A stretch of 64,000 nt of DNA from Lotus japonicus (lineage: Eukaryota > Streptophyta > Magnoliopsida > Fabales > Fabaceae). The stretch lies in the NCBI RefSeq assembly GCF_012489685.1, contig NC_080046.1, forward strand, positions 25,426,223 to 25,490,222, written 5' to 3'. The position numbers and the translations under genes were made by a program. Below are positions 42,824-55,608 of the stretch, one piece after another. Each line of letters opens with the position of its first letter. Position 1 is the first letter of the stretch. The notes beneath the pieces are model-generated. The model searched no databases, was not told the origin of the DNA, and saw nothing but the letters and a program-made list of their open reading frames with translations.

Positions 42824-45800
42824 TGTAACACCCCGATTTCCAGGTGTCACTTTAGTAACCAAAAATAGACTTTACGCTGAAAACAGGTAATTTTTTTGTT
42901 TGATACCTTTTAAATCAAGCAATAGAAAATAAAGACAAAACCCAACCAACACACAAATATATACACATGTACAGCCTCAGCTGCACTCCCATGTCACGCG
43001 CACTCGCAGTGACTCCAAAGTAGTGTGCCCGTAGGCAAATAGTTACAGATCCAGAAGTGTGAGTGAAAAGGTTATAATTACAATCCACTGGGAGAAAGTC
43101 GGCCTCAAAATGGCCTAAGCAAAGACTCCTATAGTCCGACTGACTCACTGTGATCCCTCAATAAGAGAACCACACAAAAGCCATGCGTCGGGAACCTACC
43201 CCGTCCCAAAAGCAAAACGAATCAGAGCTCTACACAAATATGACGCCTGCCTAACTCTACCAACCCATAACTGCTCACACATCCGAGTCCTCGGCGAACT
43301 GAAGACGGCAAGTTGAAGCTCAGCTCCATGCGTCGTAGAACTTCTTTCGTCAGATGTTCACACTCGTCAGTCCGGTCCTCCATGACCCTTCCCCGGTACG
43401 TCGCTCGATGACCCACAACATCGATCACCCAAGCGGTGGGGGCATCCCGATCCACAAGCTCATATCTGATCCCCCCCCGAGGGAGAGACCATCGAACACC
43501 AGTCGGCCATCGACATCTGGCAGCAGGCCGACCGCCCAAACACAAACATACAAACAAAGCCAAGGCGCTAGGGTCAACTCACAGCAATAAGTAGATATAC
43601 ACTCAACATGTGATATGGGGTATAGATATATGTTGATATATATACATATAAACAATCCTAGCATGTTATGGCTCTAACATTGCTTCAATAAACAAACAGC
43701 ACACAATCTCAGTCAGCATGAATGTATGCGTGAAATGCACAATATGTATCCGGATTTGTGACGCGTTCCCGTTCGCCACAAGTGAAGCATTTTCACTATG
43801 GATGGACCATTCCCGTTATCCATCCTGGATGAAATCCATCCTGGATGAACCATTCCCGTTATTCATCCTTGGTGAACCATTCCCGTTATTCACCGAATGA
43901 TGAACCATTCCCGTTATTCATCATTAATGCAAGGTGAACCATTCCCGTTATTCACCATGATATGCACAGGTGAACCATTCCGTTATTCACCCGATTGAAT
44001 GCAACGTGGTTAGCCAAACAACGAATCGTCCTTACCACGAAAGTGTTTAGCTCACAACCCAATCTCAACAAACCCATGAGTTAGTGTCGGTCAATACAAC
44101 ACAACTCGGAGTAAGTGTCGGTCAATACAACACAACTCCATCCACAGAATACACAAGGGTCTAGTGTCGGTCATACAACACAGCCCAAACAACAAGAGCA
44201 CTAGGTGTCGGTCAATACAACACGGCTCCACAACAATCCCAAGAGTACTAGAGTACTCGGTGACTTTCAATCATCACCATAGCTCACCTTAGTGGCTTCC
44301 CCAATTCCGATAACTCTCCAAACCCACAACAAAGTCGACTTTTCCCCGTCTTTCGTAAATATTTTCCCCTTCAGTTCTCCTATGCTTAAACGTTAATAAA
44401 AATTGTTTCAATTCGAATTAGTCAAGTTATGAGTTTATTTCTCAAAGTCTAAGTTTCCCAAGTCTTTAGTTTTTCAAAGCTCTATCATTCTAAGTTTTCA
44501 AAGATCAACCACCCAAATACATTTCCCGGGGAAAGTCTAGGAATTCCAACGAATCCCAACAAATGGCTAAGTCTCAAACCCCACATTTGGGACTTGCCTA
44601 GGGTTGTTCATCCAACCCGAGATATCAAAGATCACCAGATCAATGAACCTCCACTCCGAAGTTGCGTCAAAACGCTCAATCCAACAGAAGCACAACATCA
44701 CAAGTTATGGAAAAGCATCATAACATCAACTCAACATCATAAACAACATCAGACAAAAATAAGTCGAATTTATCGACGCCTATCATGCAGTCATAGCTAA
44801 TATATAGTAAGTTGCCCTAACCTCGAGCTGATCCAGCTTCGCAAATCAAATCTCCTTCACAGGAATGCCTTGAAACTTCCAAAGTTCCTTCAACTGAACC
44901 TCGGAGGAAAAACAAGCAGAATCCACACAAAAATCGATTAGTTCGATCGCAATACAATACATAAACGATAGACAAAGCATCAAAGCTTCAGAATACGACA
45001 AACAGGTACGAAAGGACAAGTTTTCGAAAACGAAAAACCTCCCTCCCTTAGGAAAAACCCACGGCCAAAAGGAGAAAAGGGCTTCGGCTCTTTTTCTTCG
45101 ATCAAATCAGTTTACAAGGTAGTTTTAGGGTAAAACTAAGGCAAAGAAACTGTCAGAACAATTTTCGGACAATCGGGCCGAAATACGACTACGCAGGGGC
45201 ATTTTGGTCCAAAATAAAGGCTCAAAACTTCAAAGTTATCAGTTCTGAAAACAAATTTGACAGCAACGATCCTCATGATATCCGTGACAACAAATCCTAA
45301 AGGCACGAAGTCATATTAAGTCTTTTCGACAATAAAGTTTCGAAATGTGAGACAAAAGAGTTTTGAGTCAATTTTTCAGATCCTGGACACTGAATCGCAA
45401 TCAGAGTTTACTGACAGAGGTTTTAGACTCAGGGGAACATAAGGAACATAACCCAAGCGAGAAATCAGAGAATCGGACAATTTTAGAAAAAGCTCAAAAC
45501 TTAGAGCACAGAAACGACTTCAGAAACTCAGCAGAAACAGAAATCAGAGGCAGGATTCATGATAGTTACCTCGATACCTAGAAGTAGGGACGAACTGCAC
45601 GAAGATTGGTCAAGTTTTCGCGGAAATCCCCTCCCCCCTTGCTCCCCACGAAATCAGCCACAAATGGAAAGAAAATGAGAGGATTTTGCTTTTTCGCGCT
45701 ATTTATAGGCGGGTGAAATCGCGGGAAAATGAAAATTTCGCGATTCCGATTTTTGCAGCACGATCACCGAGAAATTCTAAGAGAGATTCTGGCGTCGGAA

Positions 45801-46399
45801 TTCCAGAACTCAAAACAAATATCTAGGATTTGGGAAAAACGATATCGAAAAACTCAAAAGCGGTGTCGGTTAATCTGCCCCGAAAAACTACTTTTTGCTG
45901 TGATGCTCAAACGACAAAACTTCCAACTGAAGAAAGATTGGAAACGTCGAAACAAGTCTGGCAACGCGGACGGAATCTTCGTTAGAAGTCCCGAATAGAA
46001 AAAGTATTCATCCATTGCTCGAAAATAGGGTTTCGAAGCAAAGAAATTAGCGTCGGCGGACATCCGAAAAGTGAAACCTATCGTGCGTACAGTCCAGAGT
46101 TCCGAAATGAAACGCTGGTCGATGGAAAAATAAAAAGAATCTTTAAATTTTCCGAGAGTTCGAAATCTCACTCAAAACGTTGCTTTAAGAGCGAAATAGC
46201 CTATTCTGGACACGCTTGCCATAAGGCAGGTGTGCAGACGACTCGCACTAACTCCGAAAACAGCTACGCAACATTCCTCAAGCAATTCCTGAACTTTCTT
46301 CTTCATTAATCTTTCTCAAATGTCAAACTCCTGTCACGCTTACACTATTTCTACGTGTGAGTCGGAAACTTAACTTGTTCTGAAAATCCAGGTCTTACA
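42824..46399 (-). mobile_element. G4 5' LTR (3576 bp)
   Basis: Nearly identical to 35957-39540. By eye the differences are single-base length changes in homopolymers (for example 37108 against 43980, and the C run near 36605 against 43472). TATA box at 45700-45708 (minus). The hairpin arrays recur at about 43756-43993 and 44080-44228. Confidence 0.95.
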
Positions 46400-46404
46400 G
46401 ATTT
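46400..46404. repeat. G4 target site duplication, right copy (GATTT)
   Basis: Directly follows the LTR end CTTACA and matches 35952-35956. Confidence 0.95.
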
Positions 46405-46584
46405 CAAGGCTATGGACTTTTTCCTGAGATCTTGCATCTCTGAGCGCTTCAGCTCATGGCATTTCAAAATGCTGATGAGTTCTTCTAAACTCATATTCTC
46501 AACATCTCTCGTGAGCTCTATTGAAGTCACCAAAGGCATCCAACTTTCAGGAAGACACCTGATGACCCTTATGACGTGATCTTT
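46405..46584 (-). pseudogene. S1 gag, N-terminal-side fragment (right of G4)
   Basis: The frame reads VIRCLPESWMPLVTSIE and MSLEELISILKCHELKRSE, the end of the UBN2-type Gag domain of copia elements. Across the G4 insertion and its 5-bp duplication the reading frame matches that of the left part. The fragment is cut on the other side by the gap. Confidence 0.85.
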
Positions 46585-46684
46585 NNNNNNNNNNNNNNNN
46601 NNNNNNNNNNNNNNNNNNNNNNNNNNNNNNNNNNNNNNNNNNNNNNNNNNNNNNNNNNNNNNNNNNNNNNNNNNNNNNNNNNNN
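46585..46684. other. Assembly gap (100 N)
   Basis: Exactly 100 N fall inside S1 gag. The missing S1 part (start of gag, PBS, 1.2 kb 5' LTR) should be at least about 2 kb. Confidence 0.95.
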
Positions 46685-46807
46685 TTTGTTTCCCTTACTT
46701 TCTTTTTAATTCTACTATGCTTTTTATAGTTTTTTCTTTTGCTGCTGTAAAAATTGTATTTTACTCTAGAATTATTGTTAGCCGTTAGTGTGTTTTCATT
46801 TATATAA
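46685..46807. other. Short AT-rich stretch after gap
   Basis: T-rich sequence between the gap and the Helitron end; nothing recognised. Confidence 0.5.
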
Positions 46808-48900
46808 CTAGTGTGATAACCCGTGCACTGCACATAATTTTATGTTCGAAATTTTTTATTATATAAATGATTTTTTTATATATGTAATTTTTAAATTATA
46901 AATAAGTCAATCGTGCATAATTCAACCGTGTAATAATATATGAAGAGAAAAATTAAATAAATAAATTATATTGTGTTGTATACATACAAAATTTCCAAAA
47001 ACATCCTTAAACACTACATTTACAGTACTGCTATGTTGTTTTCGCGACTCATCCATAATACAAAGAAACTTTGTTGAGCGTACTCTAAAGAGAGTTACAT
47101 ATAACTAACCATGAGTGAAGACGGTTATGGAAGAAAGAGTGCAACCTGTGATTAGATTTGTCCTTCACTTTTGTTTATGGTCATCGCAAAGAATACTGCA
47201 ATTGGAAACTATCTTCTTTGAAATTAATTGGAAATTTGGAATTAGAAGAAACCAAATCCATTCTTGAAATATGCACTTTGTCATTAGCATTTGTTCCCGG
47301 CACCAATAACACGTTAACCAAGTTCATCAACAATTAACCTGGTTCCATTGCATAAACCTGTTGCTTGATCTATATTTCTTTAAAAGCATGATTGAGTACC
47401 AACTTTCAAAAATAGTTTGTGGTTTGGTATACTTGAACTTTTAGTGTCGTTCAAAACTTTTGGTAAACCACTCACCTCGGATTTCAGAATCCTCATCACA
47501 TCCTAAGGTAGAGTCGGAGCTCAAATATTCATGTTCTGATGCAGCTATCATGCCAAGCATGTAAGTGTACATCTAATGCATCTTTGTCATAGTTTAGTTC
47601 ATCGACAATAAATCTATTATTAAATTGTAGGACTTCGTCATAGTCTGGAGATGGCAAACATGGGTAATCAATTAATGACCTGCCATGTCTTTGGAGAAAC
47701 TTCTCAATTTCAATGATACATAAATTTTTCAAATCAACATTTGCGATTCGTAGTCCTGCAGTTGAGAAGGAAGATTAACTAATGATTTTTAACTGTATCA
47801 AATATAACTAATGTTGTTTACACACTTTGCATAATTATCACGAGCAACGTGATTTTTAAACGTTTGAATTTCATTGAAATTAAATCCAAGTAATAATTAT
47901 ATTATTATAGCAACATTTCAAATCCTAATAATATAACTTGACAACCTACGTAACCTAGATTATGAAATTTTTCTCTTCTATGGTGTATGCCTTCTTATAA
48001 GAGAAATCAGTATGCGTGCCAAACATCATTAGGTTTTGAGATTGAATTCATCATTAACATTCTTACAAAGAGTTCCCGCATTTGTTCTCTGAAAGCTAAA
48101 TCAGAGACTTATTTAAATGCATCTATATATTCTTTATCATCTGTTAGCAACCCCAATTGATCGCATGCTTCCTTAAAAGTATCATATGTTATTCCCTTCA
48201 CTTTTCTGATACTTCTATATGATGTACAACCCTTTTGCATAGTTAGTAGGATTCTCATGTAATATAACTCTCCGATGCCTAGAGAGATATATTGTAGTCA
48301 GCCAATTTTAAAACTTCTCTTTTTTGGTTTCCAGGTTCTATTTTTTTATGATAAAAAAATTTACTGGGAAATTTAGCATATGTTAGATTCCGTTCGTCCC
48401 GATATTTCTCATTAGCTACATACCAAACCATAAGCATTATGGATTTTATACCACTCTTTTCAATAACATCTCCAACATCTTCATCATCATTATAGTATAC
48501 TAACTATTCATTTGGAAGATGAAAATTCATTTTTTTCACCGACGACCAATGCTTGTGTGTGGTAAAGTCAAATGTTCTCCAAGATGCCTCACATGGAGAA
48601 AGATAACAACAATCATAATATTTCTTTACCTCGTTCACTGGCGCTTTCGCTTGGGCATCGTTGTCCTTATTTAAAATTTTAAGCATTCCTCGGTCTGCGC
48701 CTTTGTTAATATATTTGAACAAATATTTTATAGCATTGGATTTGTTACAATACTCCACATTAATGTGAGCTTGATACCTCAGTAAGCTCTGTAGATATGA
48801 CTTTGTCAATGTCGTCCCCTATAAATGGTCAGTGCAATGCATGAGTGTTTTTAAAATTTTAATATATTTAATTATTTTTAGTATTTTATTATATTTTAAA
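46808..48900 (-). mobile_element. Helitron A, 3' part (decayed)
   Basis: The left end at 46808 is CTAG next to a host A/T. On the minus strand it is preceded by a GC-rich hairpin (GTGCA/TGCAC) about ten bases away, the usual Helitron 3' terminus. Decayed Rep/helicase sequence follows. The 5' TC end was not found, so the right limit is uncertain. Confidence 0.75.
46985..48809 (-). pseudogene. Helitron Rep/helicase remnant
   Basis: On the minus strand 48809-48504 reads YQAHINVEYCNKSNAIKY, LFKYINKGADRG and ASWRTFDFTTHKHW, the region after the Rep nuclease in plant Helitrons. At about 48300-48100 it reads MRILLTMQKGCTSYRSIR and TYDTFKEACDQLGLL, and at 47732-47529 EIEKFLQRHGRSLIDY, all Pif1-type helicase-region blocks. 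Several stops and frameshifts separate them. The intact protein would nick and unwind DNA for rolling-circle transposition. Confidence 0.8.
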
Positions 48901-51129
48901 ATATATTTTTAGTGCAAAGAATATGCCTAAATTCTTGATTTTGAATCACTACTAGAAAATATCTCACCATAGCACATGCACAAAGTATTCAAATGAGTAT
49001 AATTCTTGATTTCTATATCCATATGATTGAGTCAATGAGTTTTAAAAATATAGAATAGAATAATTTGATTTTTTTAATAAATCATAATTTAATTCATAAT
49101 TTCAAAAATTATAGATAATATTAATAACATTTTTAAAGTACATATAATATTAAGGATATTCTAAGATATTTTTGAATATATACAAACTTAGTTAGAATAA
49201 AGTTTAACTATTTTCTCATTTAACAAAAAAAAAAAGAATAAAGTTTAACTATAATACATGTATACACACTTTTCTTTAATTTATTTTTCACCTACTTTTT
49301 GTCTCTATCTCTTTCTTATTTTTCTATTCACGTGTTATATATTTGTTTCTCACAATTCTATTCTTATCTCTCCCTAGGGCATAGCTGTATTAGGTGGTTG
49401 TAAAGAAAAAATATTGATTAATATTTATTAAATGACATAACCTGCGGAAATTAGACTGATATATACATAATAAAATTAAGCGAGCAATATAAATAAAAAA
49501 AAACATGGTTTAATATTAAAGTTAACCAATACTAAAATTTTTTCTAGACTTCATGAGGGTAGTTTCATTATTAGAGTTAAAATGAGGAAGATACCCAAAA
49601 AAATAATTAAGCAAAAAATATCCTCAAAATTCATATCAATGCCATCTGAAGCTATCAAACATTTATATGTTTTTTTTTCTTTGATAATCTGCATCAAATT
49701 AATAAAAATACTTCATATGATAATGAAACTCAGAAACCACAGTTGAAGGATTGGACTGCTGAGAATTAAGCTTAAATTAAGAAACTCAATGTTTGAGAGA
49801 AGCATGATGCATAATCTTATCTGTTCAAATAAAAGAAGGTTATAATGTGATATTATAACTTCTTGGTGCTTTTCTTGGATGGTTCTCATAAGCAAATTCA
49901 TGAATCAAAGAGTAAAAACATAACTAATAAAGGAGCATCCGGTCCTTCAGGTTCAAACCAATGAATTGAAATGGTATCGGTTATATAACCAAATCTTTAT
50001 TTGATTGTAGTTTAAAAAAATAATAACAATATGAGAATAATGCTTGACTGACTATCTTTTGAATGAAAAATAAATATGTATTTTCCTTTAAACGACACAC
50101 CAAATTCCTTGTCTCTCTACCTCAAAAAAATTCTTGTCTCTCTTTCAATCATCTTTAAATTTGTTGTCTCTCATAGGGCCTTATAGTAGTATTTTTTTAG
50201 TAAAAAGATTATACTAAGAACTCATGAGTGGAGATGAAGGGCATAATTCAAGACCCTTGTTACTGGTCAATGAAAGACACTGAATTGTCTCATATTCTAA
50301 TAATTGGAAAATTTGAAAAAAAGTCCAACCCTCTCTGCACAATGCAATTTTAAATCATGAAGGAGAGGAAAAAATGATAAAGGGTAAAATTGACGTGAAG
50401 ATTAAGGGAATGAAATTAAATCATACATGCTCTGTGAAGAATTTGAAAGGAAAAAAAAAACTGAGAAATTGAGATGATTGAGGGGTAAATATTGAGAAGA
50501 TTGAGAGATTTGAGGGAATTAAAATTAGCTTTAAAATCATTGATAGAATGATAAAAATAAATATGGTCCGCGGGTTTATTTGTTTACTTTATGAATGGAC
50601 AACTCAACCTCTGCTATGTCGGAAAAGTTTATAATCCTTGTTGTTTGTTGATTATCTTTGTTGTTCTGCGTTTTCGTGTGTTATGGAGGCAAGTCTGATT
50701 TTTGGCTGGGGTAATTCATTGCGTGTATAGGCACGTTGGATAATGATATAACGTGGGGGGTATTTGTATTAACTATTAATATCATTAAGAGAATTGGGTG
50801 CTCCCTGGCTCCCTGCTGTTGTGTTAGTCGCTCCAATTCATTTCTCATAAGTGGGGTAGGCAAATTGTGGTGTTTGTGCCAAAGTTGGGTTGGTGTTAGC
50901 TGTTATGTTCTTGTTTGATTTCTGAGTTGCTAAATGGGAGGAATTTAATAAAAGTGATTTTAGGAGAGGAAGTTTATAATTAAATAGATATTAATTTATT
51001 TATGTACATAATTTGGACCAATAAAAAAGGCACATGTGGAAAATAGTAAGGAAGAGCCAATTAAAAAAATACATATGTCATTGAAAACACAATATGACCC
51101 ACTTTGGTGGATTAGCTTTATATATATTA
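48901..51129. other. AT-rich region, nothing recognised
   Basis: Very AT-rich with simple A and T runs and no frame resembling a known protein. It may be part of Helitron A's upstream sequence or unrelated insertions. A less AT-rich patch at about 50600-50940 has no recognisable content. Confidence 0.5.
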
Positions 51130-52310
51130 CTAGTGTGATGACCCGTGCGTTGCACGGAAATTTTAGGTTGTTCATTTTTTTTATATATATGAATAAATTC
51201 ATTTAAATTGTGATAATATGATTCTTCGATGCATAAAAAAAAATTGTGATACTATATATTTTTTTTTGTTGTTCAAAAAATGTGATAGTATGTATCTTAC
51301 ATGTTAGTCATGTTATTTAATATTAAAAATTTACAATACGCAAACTGAATAATTTACTTAGTAAAAAATAATAAGTAAATACATGTCCGTTCAATAGAGC
51401 AAACGTTAATTTTCCAATGCATAAAAAAACATACAATAAACATTACAAAAAACGTCCTTATACACTACATTCGAGGTAGAAGTCTTTATGTTTCTTGCAT
51501 CATATAATATACAAATTTTAAGACCCCTCTTTGATTGTACTCTATATAGTGCTATGTACAACTGATCGTGGAGAAGAGAAAGAGGAGACCGCTACATACA
51601 ACTTCTAAATTACTTTACTAATAAAATAACTAACTATAAATTTATTTAACTACTTCAACCAACAATGAAAAAAGATAACGTCATGTGATCCAACCATAAT
51701 CCATCAATTTGGCATGAAATACTTAAATTCGAACTTAAAAATATTTCAATAATGCGCTCATCATATTCATTATCATTGTTGTTTCTTACATCAGATTCAT
51801 AGTGTAATTCTTTTAATTTGGTAAGACAATCACCCTCTTGACTTGTATAAGGCTCATAGACTCAAAAGGCTCTAGGGTTCAAAAGGCTCATAGATTTTGT
51901 CCAAACCTTTGCCTCGTCTCATTTCTCCCTTTAAAATCCTATGTATAAAGTTAAAAGAATATGCATGATGGGATGCAAGAATTTTGGTGTCAAGCTCATT
52001 GATATTATCTACGTCCATCAATCTAAAGAACTCAACCTCATGCTGTCATCTACAACATCAGTGATGTCAACATCCAACGACTGCAAACCAACAACTCCTT
52101 CTAGGATATGGGTGCGGTAGTATCAAGCTCCTTCCCCTTGAAAGTTGACATATCCCCAATGGATTGTGCAATGATGATTGGCGATAGATCTTCCACCGGC
52201 ACCCTAGATTATAGTTTCAAACCCTTAATTGAGAGTCCTTCAATTTTAATCATAGTCAATGTTATATATGGTCTCTTTAAGGCAACCATAGATTCCCATG
52301 CTATCTGAAC
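51130..52310 (-). mobile_element. Helitron B, 3' part (decayed)
   Basis: The left end CTAG at 51130-51133 has the same hairpin arrangement as Helitron A, here better preserved (minus CCGTGC AAC GCACGG, then about ten bases to CTAG). At about 51560-51440 the minus strand reads the end of a helicase: RVQSKRGLKICIL and NVVYKDVF, with one stop. Matching sequence in Helitron A lies near 47000-47110. Further right the origin is unclear. Confidence 0.75.
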
Positions 52311-52522
52311 ACACACTCCACATTTAAAACATAAGCAGTTAAAAAAATCTAAATAAATCTCAATCTAATGCACAATATTTTTAATTCATAAATGTGGGGT
52401 ATTAAATAAATAGGTAGAAAAAAAAATTATAGATACATGAGATAAAAATGGTCTTGGTTCATTTTCTATGTACTCTGATCTGACTTCCAATTCTTCTTCT
52501 TGGTGCCCACCAGCACTTGCAA
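52311..52522. other. Flank before G5, nothing recognised
   Basis: AT-rich. The five bases before G5 (TGCAA, 52518-52522) are its candidate TSD; the other flank is outside the window. Confidence 0.5.
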
Positions 52523-54673
52523 TGTAAGGCCCAAGTTTTAACGTTTTAGATAAGTGAATAAAATAAAAGAGTTATTTGATTAAGATAAATTTGGGAAAGA
52601 AAAAGGTTCAGGAAAAGTCCAAGAATTTATCGAAAAACCGAAAGAGTTATAGCACGACTAACATACGCTTAATCCTAGGTCAAAGGTATTAGTGAATAGT
52701 TAATTTACGCTTTAGGACACGATGGAAACTAATTCCAAAAATCCTCAGAGAAATGTTAGAACTTCTCTTTTCCGTCCTTAAACAATCATTTCGATGCGAA
52801 ATTCTGGAAAGTACGAACGTCAAATTCCAATTCTCGGAAGTTTGCCGAAACGGAATCCCTGATAGTTCGAGAAACCTAAGATCGACAGACGATGAAGACT
52901 TTTTCTATTCGGAGCTGCAAATGAAGATTCCACCCGCGTTCTCCTATTTCTCTCAACATTCCTAATCTTTCTTCAGAAGGAAGTTTTCTCATCCGACGAT
53001 CACTGCAAAAAGTAGTTTTTCGGGATAATCCGACTTACACCGACTTATGCCGATTTTGGAATCTTTTGGTTTAATTCCAAGAATCCTGTTTTGAGTTCTG
53101 GAATTCTGTCGCCATAACCTATCTTAGAATGCGCAGAGGAACGCGCAGGAAAAATCGGAATCGCAAAAAAATCTTTTTTCCGCTTTTTCCAAAACCTATA
53201 AATAGCTTGAAAATTAGATTTTTGCAAAAAAATACCCATTTCCCTCCCCCAAAACCGTGAGCAGCTAGAGAGAAAGAGAGGATCCGGATTTTCGCGAATC
53301 TTTGCCCGTTTTCTTCACCGATCGTTGCTAATCGAAGACCTTGAGGTAGGTAAACTATATCTCGCTTCTGATCGTCAGATCTGTCGACTTTTTCTATGTT
53401 TTTCTGAGCTCAAAGTTTGGAGCTTTTTGTAAAACTGTTCAAATACGCTGATTTCAGTGTCTAAACTTCTTCCCTGCATGCTCCTGAGCGTGTTCTGCGG
53501 ATTAGATTTTGTCAAATGTCGACGAAATGCCGCCGGGATCAATTTCTACCTTAAATACCCATTTTTCGGTAAAGTCGCAACCTTTAAGCTCTAATCTATC
53601 GACTTGGCTTAGTGCTAGTAGGATTTGTCGTCATAAACGTCGTTGTGGACGTCTCCATCCAATCTGTTTTTCAAAAATCCAATTTTGAAATTTTGAGCTA
53701 AAAATAATGACCAAACTACCCCTATATCAGTTTTCGATCCGAAAATTTTTCCGAGCTTAGAACCGTCTTAGTTACGGCTTATGTTAACCTAGGAACCAAG
53801 TTTGATCGAAGAAAAATCGACCCTCCCAATTAAGGAAAGTGGCCGAGAGCTATACCAAGGGGGGAGGAAATCCGACTTTTTCGAAAACTTGTCTTAACGC
53901 GTTAGATTGTCGTACCACAGAGTTTGTAATGTACCGTGTAACCCTAGGACTTATTGCTTGCTGAGTTCCTGACTCAATGTGTTGATTTATGTGATTTTGG
54001 CTTAAGGTTCTTTTGAGGAGTTTCCTGGAGATCAAGGCGAGGAACGTGAAGGAGGTTGTGAGGAAAACGCTGGAGGAGTTACAGGTGAGGGCTACTCTCT
54101 GAATTACTAGATAATGCTTTAGGTGTCGATGAAATTCGACTTGATTTATGTGTTATGCACCTAATTGCTAAATGTCTGAAATGATTTCTGAGGCTTCGGC
54201 CGAACTTGTTGAGTACTTGATGCCATGATATTGTGTGCTAAATGATTCACATGCTATGTGCTACATGGTTAACTTAGGATGTGTTGGAATATGCTGTTTA
54301 TGCCTATTGGTTGAGCTGTTTCATTGATGTTATTCCACTCGTGCCTATGTTTCTGGAAAGTGAGGATTACGGGCAAGTCATGCCGAATTTTTATGAGATT
54401 TTGAGAGAGTTTTGAAAGGACGAACGAAGTTCGGACCTTGTTATATTTTAATGGATCGAGACCTTCTCAGAAATTAATTGGGATTATGGGATCCCTGAAA
54501 CTCATAGGAAGTATCATAAGACTAAACGAAATCTATTTTCTCAAAGAAAATTCATAAGACATTAATCAATCTCTAAACCCCTTGAACAAATGATAACAAC
54601 ATTTAGATAAGAGCTTAGAGCCTGAATATTAGTCTTGAAGATATGAGAAGTGTCGTCGAGTCCAAGTCTTGAG

Positions 54674-54938
54674 GAAACTTACAAGTTTCCGAGTATGCTT
54701 ATACTCTTTCGCTCGATGAGCAGTTTATTGTTTGGCTATCTAAAGTTTAGCCGGAGACTATAAGTTTCCAAGTACTTCGGTACCTTTTCGCTCGTTGAGC
54801 AGGTTATTGTTTGGCTATCTAAAGTTTAGCCGGAGACTATAAGTTTCCAAGTACTTCGGTACCTTTTCGCTCGATGAGCAGTTTATTGATTGGCTATCTA
54901 AAGTTTAGCCGGGAACCATGAGTTCCCAAGTACATTCT
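54674..54938 (+). repeat. Three 79-bp units with nested hairpins in G5 5' LTR
   Basis: Units start at 54685, 54764 and 54843. Each has four palindromes: GTAC TTCG GTAC (in unit 1 GAGTAT GCTT ATACTC), GCTC GAT or GTT GAGC, GGCTA TCTAAAGTT TAGCC, and at the unit junctions GGAGAC/GTTTCC, GGGAAC/GTTCCC or GGAAAC/GTTTCC. Stem changes are matched on the other arm. The 3' LTR copy is at 62639-62875. Confidence 0.88.
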
Positions 54939-55608
54939 TCTTCTTTTGATTAATTCATTTTGTCGCAGAATCGACGTTTGCCTTAGGGTAGGCTTTTTAG
55001 AGACAATAAGTTAGCTAGAACACGTGACGACGTGTCGAGTGAGGTCGGAGACGTTGTTTGGCTAACCACTTGCATTCATGCACTCATTTTGAGGTTAATA
55101 CACGGCGGATTACCGGACCTCGGTGGATTCCAAAATGGTCATAAGACCCGGATTTCCATATTTAGGACACTACGGTGGTCCTCAGTAGCAGACGGAATGG
55201 CAGACCTACGGGTTCACTGCTGATCTGACTACTTTTGTGTGGTGTAAGAGACGCCCGAGCGGAATGGTCCCACTTTGGCCGGTGTTAGGGCTGACTCGAT
55301 GGTGTCCATCCTTCTTCCGGAATGCATTTTGTTACCCAGCATTGCATTTCATGCAACATACATGCTGACTTAGTTGCTGAGTGTGATTGGTACCTGTTTA
55401 TCCTACTTGAGGCATGCTAATTGTTATTATGATCTTTATATTCATTGTGATATATGCAACCCTAGGATGTTATCCCTAAACGTATAAGCCTGAGAGGCTA
55501 AATAATTATTACCCTATATATCTGGTTTTATTATTTATATAATTCTTTGGAGTTGACCCTCGCGTCTTCTGTGTGTGTTTGGGCGGACTACGCCATTGTC
55601 AGTTGAGT

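Larger units (their letters stand above)
35957..46399 (-). mobile_element. G4: complete non-autonomous Ty3/gypsy element (10.44 kb)
   Basis: Two near-identical LTRs (35957-39540 and 42824-46399) flank a 3.28 kb internal region, with a 5-bp TSD on both sides. On the minus strand the order is 5' LTR (right), tRNA-iMet PBS, short zinc-knuckle ORF, long degenerate region, chromodomain-tail relic, polypurine tract and 3' LTR (left). Capsid, protease, RT and most of integrase are absent. Confidence 0.95.
25826..46584 (-). mobile_element. S1: SIRE/Maximus-like Ty1/copia element, interrupted by G4
   Basis: Minus-strand order from the right is gag (46584-46405 and 35956-34724), pol, env-like ORF, a non-coding region with an antisense ORF, polypurine tract and 3' LTR. 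The integrase-before-RT order and YVDD mark copia. The env-like ORF and the AAAAAGGGGGAGA polypurine tract mark the SIRE lineage. The N-terminal part of gag, PBS and 5' LTR are missing at the gap 46585-46684. Confidence 0.93.
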
